Part shown: piece after piece, positions 28,258 through 36,925 of the stretch
Numbering within the stretch: position 1 is the stretch's first letter
Layout: each line of letters starts with the position of its first letter
From: Anaerolineae bacterium
GTDB taxonomy: Bacteria > Chloroflexota > Anaerolineae > SpSt-600
DNA length: 63,216 bases
Direction: 5' to 3'
Assembly: GCA_025062375.1 (NCBI GenBank)
Contig: JANXAG010000001.1
Location: 114,922 to 178,137, forward strand
The notes under the pieces: model-generated
What the model was told of the DNA's origin: nothing
The model's database searches: none
What the model saw: only the letters and a program-made list of their open reading frames with translations
Translations under genes and position numbers: made by a program

Positions 28258-29613
28258 TCAGGGCAGCCCGGTGGGTTCTTGAACGAGCGCTCCCTTGACC
28301 ACGCGAGCTCGCCCCAAGGGATATTTGTACATGCAATAGGCGATGATAAGGCAAGCGATGATTGGCGTGATTCCGATAAGGAAGCGAATCCCCATAATCG
28401 CGCTGGCAGGCTGGATATCACTTCCGGCAACGTATCCGGCGGCGGACATTATTCCCGCAAACAGTAGGCCTTGAGCGGAGAAAGCCAGTTTGATGATCCC
28501 GGCATTCATTCCGAAGAAAATCCCTTCCCGGCGGTAACCGTGTCGGGCTGCGTCGTGGTCCACAATTTCCGAGAGGACCGGAAATGGCATAATCATGGAG
28601 CCCGCCAGTCCAGGGGCAGCCAGAATAGTCCCCAATAGACCCATGTAAAAATCGTGGGCAAAGGCCATTAGCAGGAGCCCGGGGATGAAGACAAAGCTGG
28701 CCACGATCCAGGCCTTACGATAGCCCAAACGAGGGACAATGGGTCGCCAGAGCAAAACGGAGGGAGCTGTGAGCAAAATAGGCAAACCCAGCAGAATAGC
28801 TTCCGCATCCCCAGGACTCATCACAATTCCAAAGATTTCCGTTTTGCCTGTGATGCCCAGAGCATACTTGCGCCAGAAGGGAAGCGTTGCCCCCAGAACT
28901 AACCAGATGTATTCCTTCGCTATGTTTGCGCCCAGGAACCACCGGAAAGGACGGCTGGAGAGCACAATTTTTAAGGCCCGGAGCAGGCTTACTGCGTCTT
29001 CCTCTCCCTTAAAGGGGCGTTCCCGGATGCCTAATATTGATATCAAGTATCCGATGGCGATAATTGTTCCCATGATGGCGCCCATCCATATGTATCCCAC
29101 ATTTTCAGCCAGGATGGGGGCCAAAATGTAGGACAGCAGAAGGGCGATAACTGCCAGGACTTCCCGCGCCGCCGATAAATTTACCCTCTCTCGCACGGTT
29201 ATGGCGATTTCCGGGAAGAGGGAAGTGTAAGCGATCCAGGTAAGGCTGTAAAGGCTATCAAAGATGAAGAGGATGAGGAAAAAGTACACAGCCAGCACAG
29301 CAGGACTATGGCCCGGTGGTGTCCATAGAAAGAAAAAGGAGAGGCCTAAAGGGATAGCACCAAAGAGGACATACGGGACGCGTCTACCCATTGGAGTGCG
29401 GGTTCGATCGGAAACCTGGCCCATCAGTGGGTCATTGAGGGCATTCCAGATACCGTAGATGCTCCAGATTATCCCGGCAACTGCTGCGTTTAAGCCCAGG
29501 ATGTCCACATAGTAAAACTGGATGCGGTTGCCGAAAACTTGATAGGCAATAGTGTTAGCGAAGTTGCCCAAGGAGTAGCGGATATAAAATAGGGTTTTCC
29601 CAAGCTCTTTCAA
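28258..29613 (-). CDS. GPH-family cation symporter (MFS)
   Basis: The 451-residue, about 12-helix membrane transporter belongs to the glycoside-pentoside-hexuronide family (MelB/XynB type). The signature DPLMGQVSDRTRTPMGRRVPY is present in the first cytoplasmic loop. Substrate cannot be inferred, but the downstream glycosidase-like protein suggests a sugar or glycoside. The start codon is TTG 29613 with AAGGAGAAAAGG upstream. It is the first gene of a four-gene minus-strand unit, behind a ~210-base leader and a good promoter. Confidence 0.88.
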   Translation of the reverse strand: MKELGKTLFYIRYSLGNFANTIAYQVFGNRIQFYYVDILGLNAAVAGIIWSIYGIWNALNDPLMGQVSDRTRTPMGRRVPYVLFGAIPLGLSFFFLWTPPGHSPAVLAVYFFLILFIFDSLYSLTWIAYTSLFPEIAITVRERVNLSAAREVLAVIALLLSYILAPILAENVGYIWMGAIMGTIIAIGYLISILGIRERPFKGEEDAVSLLRALKIVLSSRPFRWFLGANIAKEYIWLVLGATLPFWRKYALGITGKTEIFGIVMSPGDAEAILLGLPILLTAPSVLLWRPIVPRLGYRKAWIVASFVFIPGLLLMAFAHDFYMGLLGTILAAPGLAGSMIMPFPVLSEIVDHDAARHGYRREGIFFGMNAGIIKLAFSAQGLLFAGIMSAAGYVAGSDIQPASAIMGIRFLIGITPIIACLIIAYCMYKYPLGRARVVKGALVQEPTGLP

Positions 29614-29829
29614 GGCCTTTTCTCCTTGGTGATAATTTCCAGTGTTTGCGGGCTTTCAAGGAGCGGAAGCTCCTACCAGACCCCCGATACTGCAGGAATC
29701 CTTACTCCTTCCTTCCGGAGAGCCCGGACTATTGGCTTAGCGGGCTTTTGAGTTTGCCTAAAACATAAACTCCGGCAGAGGCCCGACTATTTAGCCCCTT
29801 TTCATGGAACCAGCAAAAGGAGCAGAGTT
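29614..29829 (-). other. Long 5' leader of the GPH operon with imperfect repeats
   Basis: About 215 bases separate the predicted transcription start from the TTG start codon. Read on the minus strand, two segments resemble each other: GGGCTAAATAGTCGGGCC then CTGCCGGA, and CCGCTAAGCCAATAGTCC then GGGCTCTCCGGA. A small palindrome GGAGCGGAAGCTCC lies at 29660-29673. No known riboswitch was recognised. These could be eroded intergenic repeats or a structured leader. Confidence 0.35.
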
Positions 29830-29857
29830 ATTATAGCACAACTCCTGATAATGACAA
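29830..29857 (-). promoter_or_regulatory. Promoter for the GPH transporter operon
   Basis: On the minus strand, TTGTCA (29857-29852), a 16-base spacer, and TATAAT (29835-29830). The start is predicted near 29823, giving a leader of about 210 bases. Confidence 0.65.
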
Positions 29858-30128
29858 CATTCGCCAAAAAAGCCCACTGATTCTCCCTTCTCCTCTGTCA
29901 TCAAACGAAGAAAACAGGCCCTGGGGCTTATCTGTTTTGCCTGGATCCGGTTCACTCGGCGCATGCTTAAGCTTCAGCTGGTTGGCCGTCTTCAGTCAAT
30001 GGGGGCTAAAGCCGCTGAACCAGCGCTTCCGCCCTCTCCTGCGCCAGCCCCCTCACTGCCACCGGCTCTTCCGCCTCCAGATTCAGTCCCGGACCCATCT
30101 CCGGGGCGATCGCAAAGAATGCAGCGCT
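29858..30128. other. Intergenic region between divergent promoters
   Basis: I see no convincing gene here. A proline-rich frame runs through part of it into the downstream promoter and is probably chance. No tRNA-like fold was noticed. Confidence 0.4.
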
Positions 30129-30157
30129 TTGGAGTTCAGGCAGAATTTCGGTATAAT
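30129..30157 (+). promoter_or_regulatory. Promoter for the PadR-PATAN regulator
   Basis: TTGGAG (30129-30134), 17-base spacer, TATAAT (30152-30157). The transcript would start near 30164, immediately before the GAGGAGG ribosome binding site. Confidence 0.65.
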
Positions 30158-30179
30158 ACCTTTATGAGGAGGAATTTTC

Positions 30180-31646
30180 ATGAATAAAGAGCTGATTCTT
30201 ACCCACAATGATCTGCTGGTTCTGGGTCTTCTTATAGACCGGCCCATGCATGGTTACGAAATCCTTCAGCACATTCAGGCTGTGGGTATAGACCTCTGGT
30301 GGAGTGTGAGCCCAGCAGCTATCTATTATTCCTTGACCAAACTCCACCGCCAGGGGCTGGTGGTGGAAGTCCGTACTCACGGTGAAGGGCCAGAGCGCAG
30401 TGTTTACCACATAACCGATAAAGGGCTTGATGCTTTCTTCGTCAGGATGGAAGAAGCGCTCGCTTCGCAGGAGCCAACACGCTCCGATTACGACCTGGGT
30501 ATATTTTTCCTCAACAAATTTCCTCAGGAAAGGGCCATTAAATTTTTAGAGCGCAGGCTGGAATTCCTGCGTCACCGGGAACAGGAACTCAATGAAGCCC
30601 AGCGCCAGGCCCAGGGAGATCCTCTCCACTATGCTATTCTTGCCCGCAATGCTACTTGTACGCGAGTGGAAAGAGAATGGCTGGAAGGGATTATCCGCCA
30701 CTTGCGCGGCGAAGAGGTTTTCTACGGGGGGCTGCTCATCCTCAAAGGAGAATTGCGAAACTTCCATCTCCCTGACCTTATAAAGCTAATTGCTTCCGGT
30801 CACCACAGCGGTACCCTATACGTAACGGATGGAGAGTCAATTCGTTCTATTTCTTTCCACGAGGGGCGGCCGGTGTGTGCCACTTCCCAGAGGCCTGAGG
30901 GACCAATTAGGGATCCTGAGCAAATTTTAAACGATATATACGACCTTTTCCGTTGGCAGGAGGGAACTTTTACCTTTGATCAGCGGGTTGGCCCTCCGGA
31001 AGGCTGTCTCATCCTTAGAATGAGTGCAGAGAACCTCCTTCTCAACGGTGCACGCTGGGTAGATAACTGGACCATAATCCAGCGTGTGGTACCTTCTTCA
31101 GAGGCTATCTTTGAGCGGGTAGATGGCAAAGGGCAACAGGAAGATCTGGTCTTAACTGAAGAAGAACGAAGGGTGTGGGAATTTCTTGATGGCACCCGCA
31201 CTGTGGCCGAAGTGGCGCAGATTTGCAATCTAACGGAATTTGAAACCAGTAAAATCATCTACACCCTCTATGTGGCTGGCCTGTCGCTCCCGGGAAGCCT
31301 GGACAAAGTTCGCCTGCGGAGGGCGTTCCGGGAGTTTGCGGAACTTCTGTGTCAGGCTACCAAACCTTTCCGTGCTGGCCCGGAAGATTTCACATGTGAA
31401 GAAGAGGTGAACAAACGTGCCGCTGCGCTCCCGATCCGTTTCCATCGCAGCCGCATTGAAGATCACACCGACCCATCATTGCGCATAGAAGAGCTGGCCA
31501 GAATGTATCGCCTTTTCCTTCAGATCCAGCAGGAAGTAATTCGGGAGCGGTTCGGTAAGGCAATACTGGAAGGACTGATTCAGCAGGCTACGAAGCAGAT
31601 CAATCCCCCCTTGAAGGAAGTGCTCCAGCGCTACAAGGTGCTTTAA
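30180..31646 (+). CDS. PadR-family regulator fused to a PATAN/DUF4388 domain
   Basis: The 488-residue protein has an N-terminal PadR winged helix (about 1-90: LVLGLLIDRPMHGYEILQHI, AIYYSLTKLHRQGLV) and its helical C-terminal dimerisation domain to about 175. A PATAN/DUF4388 domain follows at about 185-330 (LKGELRNFHLPDLIKLI, GTLYVTDGESIRSISFHEGRPV, EGTFTFDQ), then a helical segment with a second possible winged helix (EERRVWEFLDGTRTVAEVAQ). PATAN domains occur in two-component and signalling proteins. It may connect a cell-state signal to transcription of neighbouring genes. It is monocistronic and converges with the CoA-transferase gene, leaving only two bases between stops. Confidence 0.85.
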   Translation: MNKELILTHNDLLVLGLLIDRPMHGYEILQHIQAVGIDLWWSVSPAAIYYSLTKLHRQGLVVEVRTHGEGPERSVYHITDKGLDAFFVRMEEALASQEPTRSDYDLGIFFLNKFPQERAIKFLERRLEFLRHREQELNEAQRQAQGDPLHYAILARNATCTRVEREWLEGIIRHLRGEEVFYGGLLILKGELRNFHLPDLIKLIASGHHSGTLYVTDGESIRSISFHEGRPVCATSQRPEGPIRDPEQILNDIYDLFRWQEGTFTFDQRVGPPEGCLILRMSAENLLLNGARWVDNWTIIQRVVPSSEAIFERVDGKGQQEDLVLTEEERRVWEFLDGTRTVAEVAQICNLTEFETSKIIYTLYVAGLSLPGSLDKVRLRRAFREFAELLCQATKPFRAGPEDFTCEEEVNKRAAALPIRFHRSRIEDHTDPSLRIEELARMYRLFLQIQQEVIRERFGKAILEGLIQQATKQINPPLKEVLQRYKVL

Positions 31647-31648
31647 GT

Positions 31649-32425
31649 TTAACCCTTAGAGATGTAAAGGCCGGTAGGGTCTATTTCCTCCCGCAAAACC
31701 TTGAGCTCTTCCTCAGTGGGTGGTTCGGTCTGCTCCACCTTTTCAGGGATTATCAGTTCAAAACCTGTGTTTTCTATTACTTCCTGGACAGTAATGCCGG
31801 GGTGTGTGGCTAAGAGCTTCATCCTCTTGGTTTCTTCATCAAACCCCAGGAGGGCTAAATTTGAGACCACACGGTAGGGGCCTGAGCCTCTGGGCAGGCC
31901 CACTGCTTCCCTTGCGCCTGGTCCCCAGAGGTAGCCTGGCGTTGTTATGAAATCCACTTTTTCCACAAAACGGCGTCGGTCGTGGCGCATTATTATTATG
32001 ATACGCCAGCAGAGGGAACCCACATCATTGGCTCCACCGCTTCCTGGAAGTCTTACCTTCGGTCTGTGGTAATCGCCAATGACTGTGGAATTAACGTTCC
32101 CGTAAGGGTCAATTTGAGCCCCCCCTATGAAGCCATACTCTATAAACCCTCTGGCAGCTGTTTCCATAATATCGCATATACCTGAAGCAGCGAGGGCCTT
32201 GCGGAAGGTGTTATATTCGCCTACAGCGAGAGGAAGCTCTTCCAAGGTGGCTCCAATCCCTCCAAATTCAAAGATGGGGATCAGATTGGGAGCATGAAGC
32301 TTCTGGGCCAGGGCTGCTGCCAGCATCGGGATGCCGGTGCCTATAAAGACTGTGGTGGAATCGGGCATGAGGCGCGAGGCCACGCAAATCATCAGTTCTG
32401 TAAGGTTATAATTCCTGGCTACCAT
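31649..32425 (-). CDS. CoA-transferase subunit B
   Basis: Beta subunit (258 residues) of a glutaconate/3-oxoacid-type CoA-transferase. FIGTGIPMLAAALAQ is the usual N-terminal motif, and FEFGGIG contains E53 at the place of the catalytic glutamate of glutaconate CoA-transferase. GGAQIDPYGNVNST and RLPGSGGAND are family motifs. Keeping the Glu argues for true CoA transfer, rather than the ring hydrolysis of steroid IpdAB homologues that lack it. It follows subunit A by three bases and ends the thiolase operon. Confidence 0.88.
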   Translation of the reverse strand: MVARNYNLTELMICVASRLMPDSTTVFIGTGIPMLAAALAQKLHAPNLIPIFEFGGIGATLEELPLAVGEYNTFRKALAASGICDIMETAARGFIEYGFIGGAQIDPYGNVNSTVIGDYHRPKVRLPGSGGANDVGSLCWRIIIIMRHDRRRFVEKVDFITTPGYLWGPGAREAVGLPRGSGPYRVVSNLALLGFDEETKRMKLLATHPGITVQEVIENTGFELIIPEKVEQTEPPTEEELKVLREEIDPTGLYISKG

Positions 32426-32428
32426 ACA

Positions 32429-33412
32429 TTACCTCCTTTTCTCAGCTCTCTCCCTGAGTTTCTCCAGCCTCTCCCATCCAATTTTTTCCAGATACTCCTG
32501 GTGATTTCGGACGCTGTATACGTATTTGTCAAGGTAAGCCCTGGCTCCTTCTTCGGTCTGAGAAGCCTCAGCCCATTCTTTTATGAGCTCTTCATCTCGG
32601 GCATAGAGGTAACACATCTCTCCAGGATGGGAGCCAAAAGGAGCATGGACTACTGCGTCCACCAGAAAGTAGGGAATTATGGTGCGGTCCGGATAGCGCC
32701 GGATTTCTTCAGTGGGGATTATTTCTTCAGCGCTTATTATAAGGCGCTTGGCAGCGCGGGCCAGCTCAAAAGCAAACCCGCTTATTCCTTCAATTTGAGC
32801 ATTGCCGTAGCGGTCTGCTTTGTGGACATGGATTATGGCTACGTCTACTATTAAGGCTGGAAGCAGCGCTACTTTCTGGCCCGTAAAGGGACATTTCACC
32901 ACTTTGGTCGCACTGGATTTAAGGGTATCACTTCCGAGCATAGAGCGGACGGGAATGAAGGGGACACCCATAGCAGCAGCTTTAAAGCGCCAGGCTATGG
33001 CTGCATTGGACCAATCGGAGACCACCTCAACCTGGCCACTTTCTACTGCCCGCCGTAAGGCACTGGAAACCCCATACACTTCCAGGCCTATGTAGGTTAT
33101 TTCCACCTGTTTGACCAGGCCCGCCGCCAGGAGCAAATCCAGCTCCAGCACCCCCTGCCCCGCTATCCGGAGGTCCTTCTTGCCTTGGCGGATAATCTCG
33201 CGGGTTAGAGACATGGGACAGCGCACAGTGCCGTAAAGCTCGGTGGCCAGATAGTCGCCGTCGTGGATGAAGCGGCTTACAGCTTCCTGCTCTGTCATGA
33301 GCTTATCAACAAGGGCTTTGGGCTTTTGACGGTTCCACTCCCGGAAAGCTTCCAGATCTGGAGGTTGTATGAGCTTGCCCTGTCCCTCTTCCACTATCTC
33401 AAATTCCAGCAT
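32429..33412 (-). CDS. CoA-transferase subunit A
   Basis: Alpha subunit (327 residues) pairing with the gene downstream. It carries the family's N-terminal FIHDGDYLATELYGTVRCPM region (G-D loop), ADRYGNAQIEGISGFAFELARAAKRLIISAEEI and PYFLVDAVVHAPFGSHPGEM, close to glutaconate CoA-transferase A and IpdA proteins. The acyl substrate is unknown; the adjacent thiolase-fold and DUF35 genes suggest it activates a branched or ring-derived acid. Its start overlaps the preceding DUF35 gene by 14 bases. Confidence 0.88.
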   Translation of the reverse strand: MLEFEIVEEGQGKLIQPPDLEAFREWNRQKPKALVDKLMTEQEAVSRFIHDGDYLATELYGTVRCPMSLTREIIRQGKKDLRIAGQGVLELDLLLAAGLVKQVEITYIGLEVYGVSSALRRAVESGQVEVVSDWSNAAIAWRFKAAAMGVPFIPVRSMLGSDTLKSSATKVVKCPFTGQKVALLPALIVDVAIIHVHKADRYGNAQIEGISGFAFELARAAKRLIISAEEIIPTEEIRRYPDRTIIPYFLVDAVVHAPFGSHPGEMCYLYARDEELIKEWAEASQTEEGARAYLDKYVYSVRNHQEYLEKIGWERLEKLRERAEKRR

Positions 33413-33893
33413 ATTTTCCTCCCGTGGGCCTGAAATACTTTATATCTGTTATTCCCCCTTCTCGCTCCTCAGCAGGCTTGAAGACGGCCTCCACTTTCAT
33501 TCCTATGTATACTTCCCCAGGATCCACTTCACCGAGGTAATGCACAAGGCCGCCGTCGGCTCCTTCAAGTTTTACGAAGGCTAAAATCAGGGGTTTTTCC
33601 AGGGGCTCTTCCTCCAGATCTTGGTGGAGGACAGTAAAGGTATGAACTTCTCCCCGGGGCGGAACCTCCACCCATTCTTCCAGCCCGGAAAAGCAGCGTT
33701 CGCAATAAAGGCGTGCCGGGACGTAGAGGATATTACAGCGGAGACACTTTGTCCCCATTATTCTGGCATTGTCTTTTATCTCCCGGAAGAAGCGCTCCCC
33801 GGCTAAACCAACAGTATACCGGGCGTAAAGGGGTATTTCGCCTTCCCAGGTTCTTATATCGGAAATGCGTTTAACCTTCTCCGTCGTAGCCAT
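33399..33893 (-). CDS. DUF35 zinc-ribbon OB-fold protein, copy 1
   Basis: The 164-residue protein has a rubredoxin-like zinc ribbon (CLRCNILYVPARLYCERCF) followed by an OB fold (VHTFTVLHQDLEEEPLEKP, VKLEGADGGLVHYLGEVD). DUF35 proteins bind thiolase-superfamily enzymes and channel acyl-CoA; ChsH2 with the Ltp2 aldolase is a known example. There are two DUF35 proteins and two thiolase-fold proteins in this operon, so one-to-one pairing is likely. Confidence 0.9.
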   Translation of the reverse strand: MATTEKVKRISDIRTWEGEIPLYARYTVGLAGERFFREIKDNARIMGTKCLRCNILYVPARLYCERCFSGLEEWVEVPPRGEVHTFTVLHQDLEEEPLEKPLILAFVKLEGADGGLVHYLGEVDPGEVYIGMKVEAVFKPAEEREGGITDIKYFRPTGGKYAGI

Positions 33894-33908
33894 GGTGGGC
33901 CTCCTGAG

Positions 33909-34421
33909 TTATTCTTTCAGGGGTTTAAAATAAAGTATGTCCGTTATAGCTCCGATTCGCTCCTCCGGCGGCTTCCAGACAGCTTTGACCCGCATCCCCA
34001 CTTTCACTTCATCTGGCTCCACTTCTCCAAGAAGGTGCATTATTCCCATCCCCTTAGAGGCGCCATCAATCTGGATAACAGCGGGAATCTGGGGCTCTTT
34101 TATCCGAACCATATCCCAGGTTACGTAGCAGATGGAGAAAGTCAGGACGGTGCCTGTGTCTCTAAGGTAAACCCATTCGTCGGTGGGGCGGAAACAGTGC
34201 TCACAGAACATCCGCGGGGGCACCACGACCCTGCGGCATTTCCGGCATTTCCGCCCCACAATGCGTCCCTCCTTAAGCTCTTTAAGGTAACGTCCTATGG
34301 CTACTCCTGCATCCCAGGCATAGCACAGTTTGGGATACCAGGTGGTATACAGGACTTTGCCCTCTTCAAAGTCTTCTTCTTTGACGTATGTCCCCGGGAA
34401 TTCTTTTATATGCATCGTCAT
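33909..34421 (-). CDS. DUF35 zinc-ribbon OB-fold protein, copy 2
   Basis: The 170-residue second DUF35 protein has a zinc ribbon CRKCRRVVVPPRMFCEHCF and an OB fold ending in MHLLGEVEPDEVKVGMRVKA. It differs from copy 1 in a longer N-terminal segment (about residues 1-55). It overlaps the PsiE-like gene by four bases and starts after GAAAGGAGG. It probably partners one of the two thiolase-fold proteins upstream. Confidence 0.9.
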   Translation of the reverse strand: MTMHIKEFPGTYVKEEDFEEGKVLYTTWYPKLCYAWDAGVAIGRYLKELKEGRIVGRKCRKCRRVVVPPRMFCEHCFRPTDEWVYLRDTGTVLTFSICYVTWDMVRIKEPQIPAVIQIDGASKGMGIMHLLGEVEPDEVKVGMRVKAVWKPPEERIGAITDILYFKPLKE

Positions 34422-34891
34422 GGGCAGCCTCCTTTCTCAGGATTAGAGGAACTCCCACGGCGCCTCAGTAAATAAAGGGAACCCACGATTATGAAGATCA
34501 TGAAGGACAGAACGGCAAGCTCAAGCAGGATGGCCCGGAACATCTCAAAGTTGCCCTCTAAGATGAGGCGAGATTGTTCAGCTGTGATGATGAGGATGCG
34601 CCGTATCGCCGCAATGAGCCCGATTATCAGAAAGGGCTCACAGGATAGTTCATGCTGGCGGACCGATATGCCCACCGTGTGAAGGATTTCCACCAGCATA
34701 AGGACTACCAGCAGAGAATCCAGTATGTGGAGCACCTCTTTGAATAGAGCCCCTTCTTCTAAAGCCTTGATGAAGTGCTGCACCGCTGAGAGGATGACTG
34801 CTACAGCTGTTGCTGCCAGTAAAAGGCCTACAGCAATATAAATTAAATTTTCGGTAAGTTTCCACGCATCATCCAGAGTTGGCTTTTTCAC
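34418..34891 (-). CDS. PsiE-like membrane protein
   Basis: The 157-residue integral membrane protein has four predicted helices (around residues 13-42, 52-72, 82-100 and 120-142). The pattern VLMLVEILHTVGISVRQHEL followed by PFLIIGLIAAIRRILI resembles the phosphate-starvation-inducible PsiE family. Its function is unknown. It overlaps both neighbours by four bases (ATGA), so it is translated with the thiolase/CoA-transferase operon, though a metabolic role there is not evident. Confidence 0.7.
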   Translation of the reverse strand: MKKPTLDDAWKLTENLIYIAVGLLLAATAVAVILSAVQHFIKALEEGALFKEVLHILDSLLVVLMLVEILHTVGISVRQHELSCEPFLIIGLIAAIRRILIITAEQSRLILEGNFEMFRAILLELAVLSFMIFIIVGSLYLLRRRGSSSNPEKGGCP

Positions 34892-35739
34892 CGATCGCCC
34901 TCCTTAAAGGCGATAGGCATGTGTTCGGTATTGAAAGCCCAGCCCAGCTGGCCCTCCCCGTTCACCAGGATAATTCCACCCTGGCCTCCCGTTCTTTCCT
35001 CAAGGATCTGGATAGCTATCCGGGCAGCCTCGCGGGGATTTAACCCCTGCCTCATGAGGTCGCAGGCTGTTTTAGCCAGAACAACCATTATTATTGCCTC
35101 ACCGGTGCCGGTGGCTGAAGCAGCACCAGCCAGATTATCGGCGTAGGTGCCACAGCCTATGAGGGGAGTATCTCCGAGGCGGCCAGGGAGTTTCCCTGCA
35201 AGGCCCCCGGTGGATGTAGCCGCAGCAACATTGCCATTTCTGTCAATGGCCACAGCACCAACAGTATCGCCTTCATACGGGAAAAAGCCAGCATTTTTCC
35301 ACTGAAGCCTCTGCCTTTCTGTGGAGAGGCTCTCCAGAGGATATTCTTCCAGACCATACAGCCTGGCCAGTCTGAGAGCTCCATCGCCCACGATCAGGAT
35401 GTGCGGGGTCTTCTCCATTACCAGGCGGGCCAGGCGTATCGGATGCAGGATGTTCTTCACGGCCCCGACGGCCCCCGCCCTAAGGGTTGAGCCATCCATT
35501 ATGGCTGCATCCATTTCTATTTGTCCTTCCATGGTTAGGGCAGAACCTCTTCCCGCATTGAAGACGGGGTCTTCTTCCATGACCATCACCGCCGCTTCAA
35601 CGGCATCCAGAGCCGATCCACCCCTCTCAAGGATTTTCCAGCCCGCCTGAACTGCCCTGCGACACCCTTCTTCCCGGGCGGTCAGTATTTCGCTGGGGAC
35701 TTTGGCTGCACCCCCGTGGACTAGGATCGCTGGCTTCAT
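34888..35739 (-). CDS. Isoaspartyl peptidase / type 2 L-asparaginase
   Basis: The 283-residue Ntn hydrolase is predicted to self-cleave before T159 in the conserved GDTVGAVAIDRNGN motif. VHGGAAKVP at the N-terminus, NAGRGSALTMEGQIEMDA and GCGTYADNLAGAASATGTGE are family signatures. It removes beta-aspartyl residues from peptides or hydrolyses asparagine. It overlaps the thiolase-fold gene upstream and the PsiE-like gene downstream, each by four bases. It appears to be a passenger in this operon. Confidence 0.92.
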   Translation of the reverse strand: MKPAILVHGGAAKVPSEILTAREEGCRRAVQAGWKILERGGSALDAVEAAVMVMEEDPVFNAGRGSALTMEGQIEMDAAIMDGSTLRAGAVGAVKNILHPIRLARLVMEKTPHILIVGDGALRLARLYGLEEYPLESLSTERQRLQWKNAGFFPYEGDTVGAVAIDRNGNVAAATSTGGLAGKLPGRLGDTPLIGCGTYADNLAGAASATGTGEAIIMVVLAKTACDLMRQGLNPREAARIAIQILEERTGGQGGIILVNGEGQLGWAFNTEHMPIAFKEGDR

Positions 35740-36911
35740 ATTCCCAGGATTACCACTGTGGATACCTGCATAAGATCGCCCCAGGCCTGGGCGAGGCCGC
35801 GTTTGGGGTTGCCTGGAACTTGGCGCTTGCCAGCTTCTCCTCTGAGCTGCCAGAAAATTTCGGCCACTTTCATGAGACCAGCAGCAGCTATCGGATTGCC
35901 TACACCCAGAAGCCCACCTGAAGGGGAGCTGGGAAGCCAGTCGGGCTCGCTTTCTTTATCCCGATCAAAGCGCCCCCTGGCAGCATCTTCGGGAGCTTTC
36001 CCTTTCTCAGCCAGGAGAAGCCCTTCCAGATGATGGAGTTCTTTGTAGTCAAAGGGGTCGTAAGGTTCCACTATGTGGATTTCCTTCCGGGGCTCCTTTA
36101 TCCCGGCCATTTTGTAGGCCATCCTGGCCGCTTCTTCCACGTAAACGGGGTAAGAAAGATCGCGGTTCGTCCAGTAAGTAGTATCCAGGCACCAGCCCAC
36201 TCCTTCGATCCACACCGGCTTATTGGTCACCCGGCGGGCCACATGTTCAGCGGCGAGGACAACGGCCACTGCCCCATCGGAAATAGGGCTTACATCCAGA
36301 CGCTGGACTGGCCAGGCTAATACTTCGGACTCAAGGACATCCTTAACGGTTATGTTGGGATCACCCAAAAGGGCGCAGGGGTGATCAACGGCGTTGCGTC
36401 GGTTTTTGACGGTTATATAGGCAATGTCTTCTTTCCTGAGGCCATAACGGGTCATGTAGGCATTCATCTCCAGGGCGAAGATCCAGAGCAGGTTGGGGCC
36501 GAGAGGCCTTTCGGTGGTGTGGTCAAAGATGGTGATGAAAGCTCCTTGAGGGTGAGGCATGCAGGATGACATCTTCTCTTCGCACACTACAAGGCAGGTA
36601 TCAAAGACACCGGAAGCCACGTGGTACCAGCCCTGAATTACGGCGAAGACCCCGGTGCTTCCGCCCACAAAGCAGCGGAAGTAAGGTTTGCCCCAGGCTC
36701 CTGCTCCGTCCGAAAGGTATTCAGCTTTCATGTGGACGGCATCAAAAGCGTCGGGAGCGGAGCCCAATACCACGCAGTCAATGTCGTCCAGGGTCATTTC
36801 ACAGGATTCCAGGGCCATGGAGGCGGCTTCCCAGGCCAGCTCTTTGGACGTTTCCTGGGCTCTACGGACGAATTTGGTCATGCCTGCGCCAACGATAGCT
36901 ACCCTTGGCAT
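35736..36911 (-). CDS. Thiolase-fold protein (SCP-x/Ltp2-like), copy 1, catalytic residues altered
   Basis: Thiolase-superfamily protein of 391 residues, start chosen at ATG 36911 (MPRVAIVGAGMTKF) after GGGGAGG; an upstream in-frame ATG adds 22 unconserved residues. The nucleophilic Cys expected before the SG of the active-site loop is not at the usual place: the loop reads RC80FVGGSTG. The GHP motif near the C-terminus is GNP (SPSGGLLGVGNPIAAAG), so the catalytic His is Asn. Ltp2-type retro-aldolases of the same family also lack thiolase residues and work with DUF35 proteins (established for steroid catabolism). A carbon-carbon lyase is therefore as likely as a thiolase. Confidence 0.82.
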   Translation of the reverse strand: MPRVAIVGAGMTKFVRRAQETSKELAWEAASMALESCEMTLDDIDCVVLGSAPDAFDAVHMKAEYLSDGAGAWGKPYFRCFVGGSTGVFAVIQGWYHVASGVFDTCLVVCEEKMSSCMPHPQGAFITIFDHTTERPLGPNLLWIFALEMNAYMTRYGLRKEDIAYITVKNRRNAVDHPCALLGDPNITVKDVLESEVLAWPVQRLDVSPISDGAVAVVLAAEHVARRVTNKPVWIEGVGWCLDTTYWTNRDLSYPVYVEEAARMAYKMAGIKEPRKEIHIVEPYDPFDYKELHHLEGLLLAEKGKAPEDAARGRFDRDKESEPDWLPSSPSGGLLGVGNPIAAAGLMKVAEIFWQLRGEAGKRQVPGNPKRGLAQAWGDLMQVSTVVILGI

Positions 36912-36925
36912 TTTTTCCTCCCCTT

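Noticed and set aside
29641-29830. Riboswitch or T-box in the GPH leader
   Set aside because: No known conserved core was recognised; kept only as a repeat-containing leader.
29963-30187. Proline-rich frame upstream of the PadR gene
   Set aside because: It runs through the TATAAT box and ribosome binding site of the next gene, has no motif and is probably chance.
31649-33412. IpdAB-type steroid ring hydrolase
   Set aside because: The B subunit retains the catalytic-type glutamate (E53), so CoA transfer is more likely; no other steroid genes were seen.
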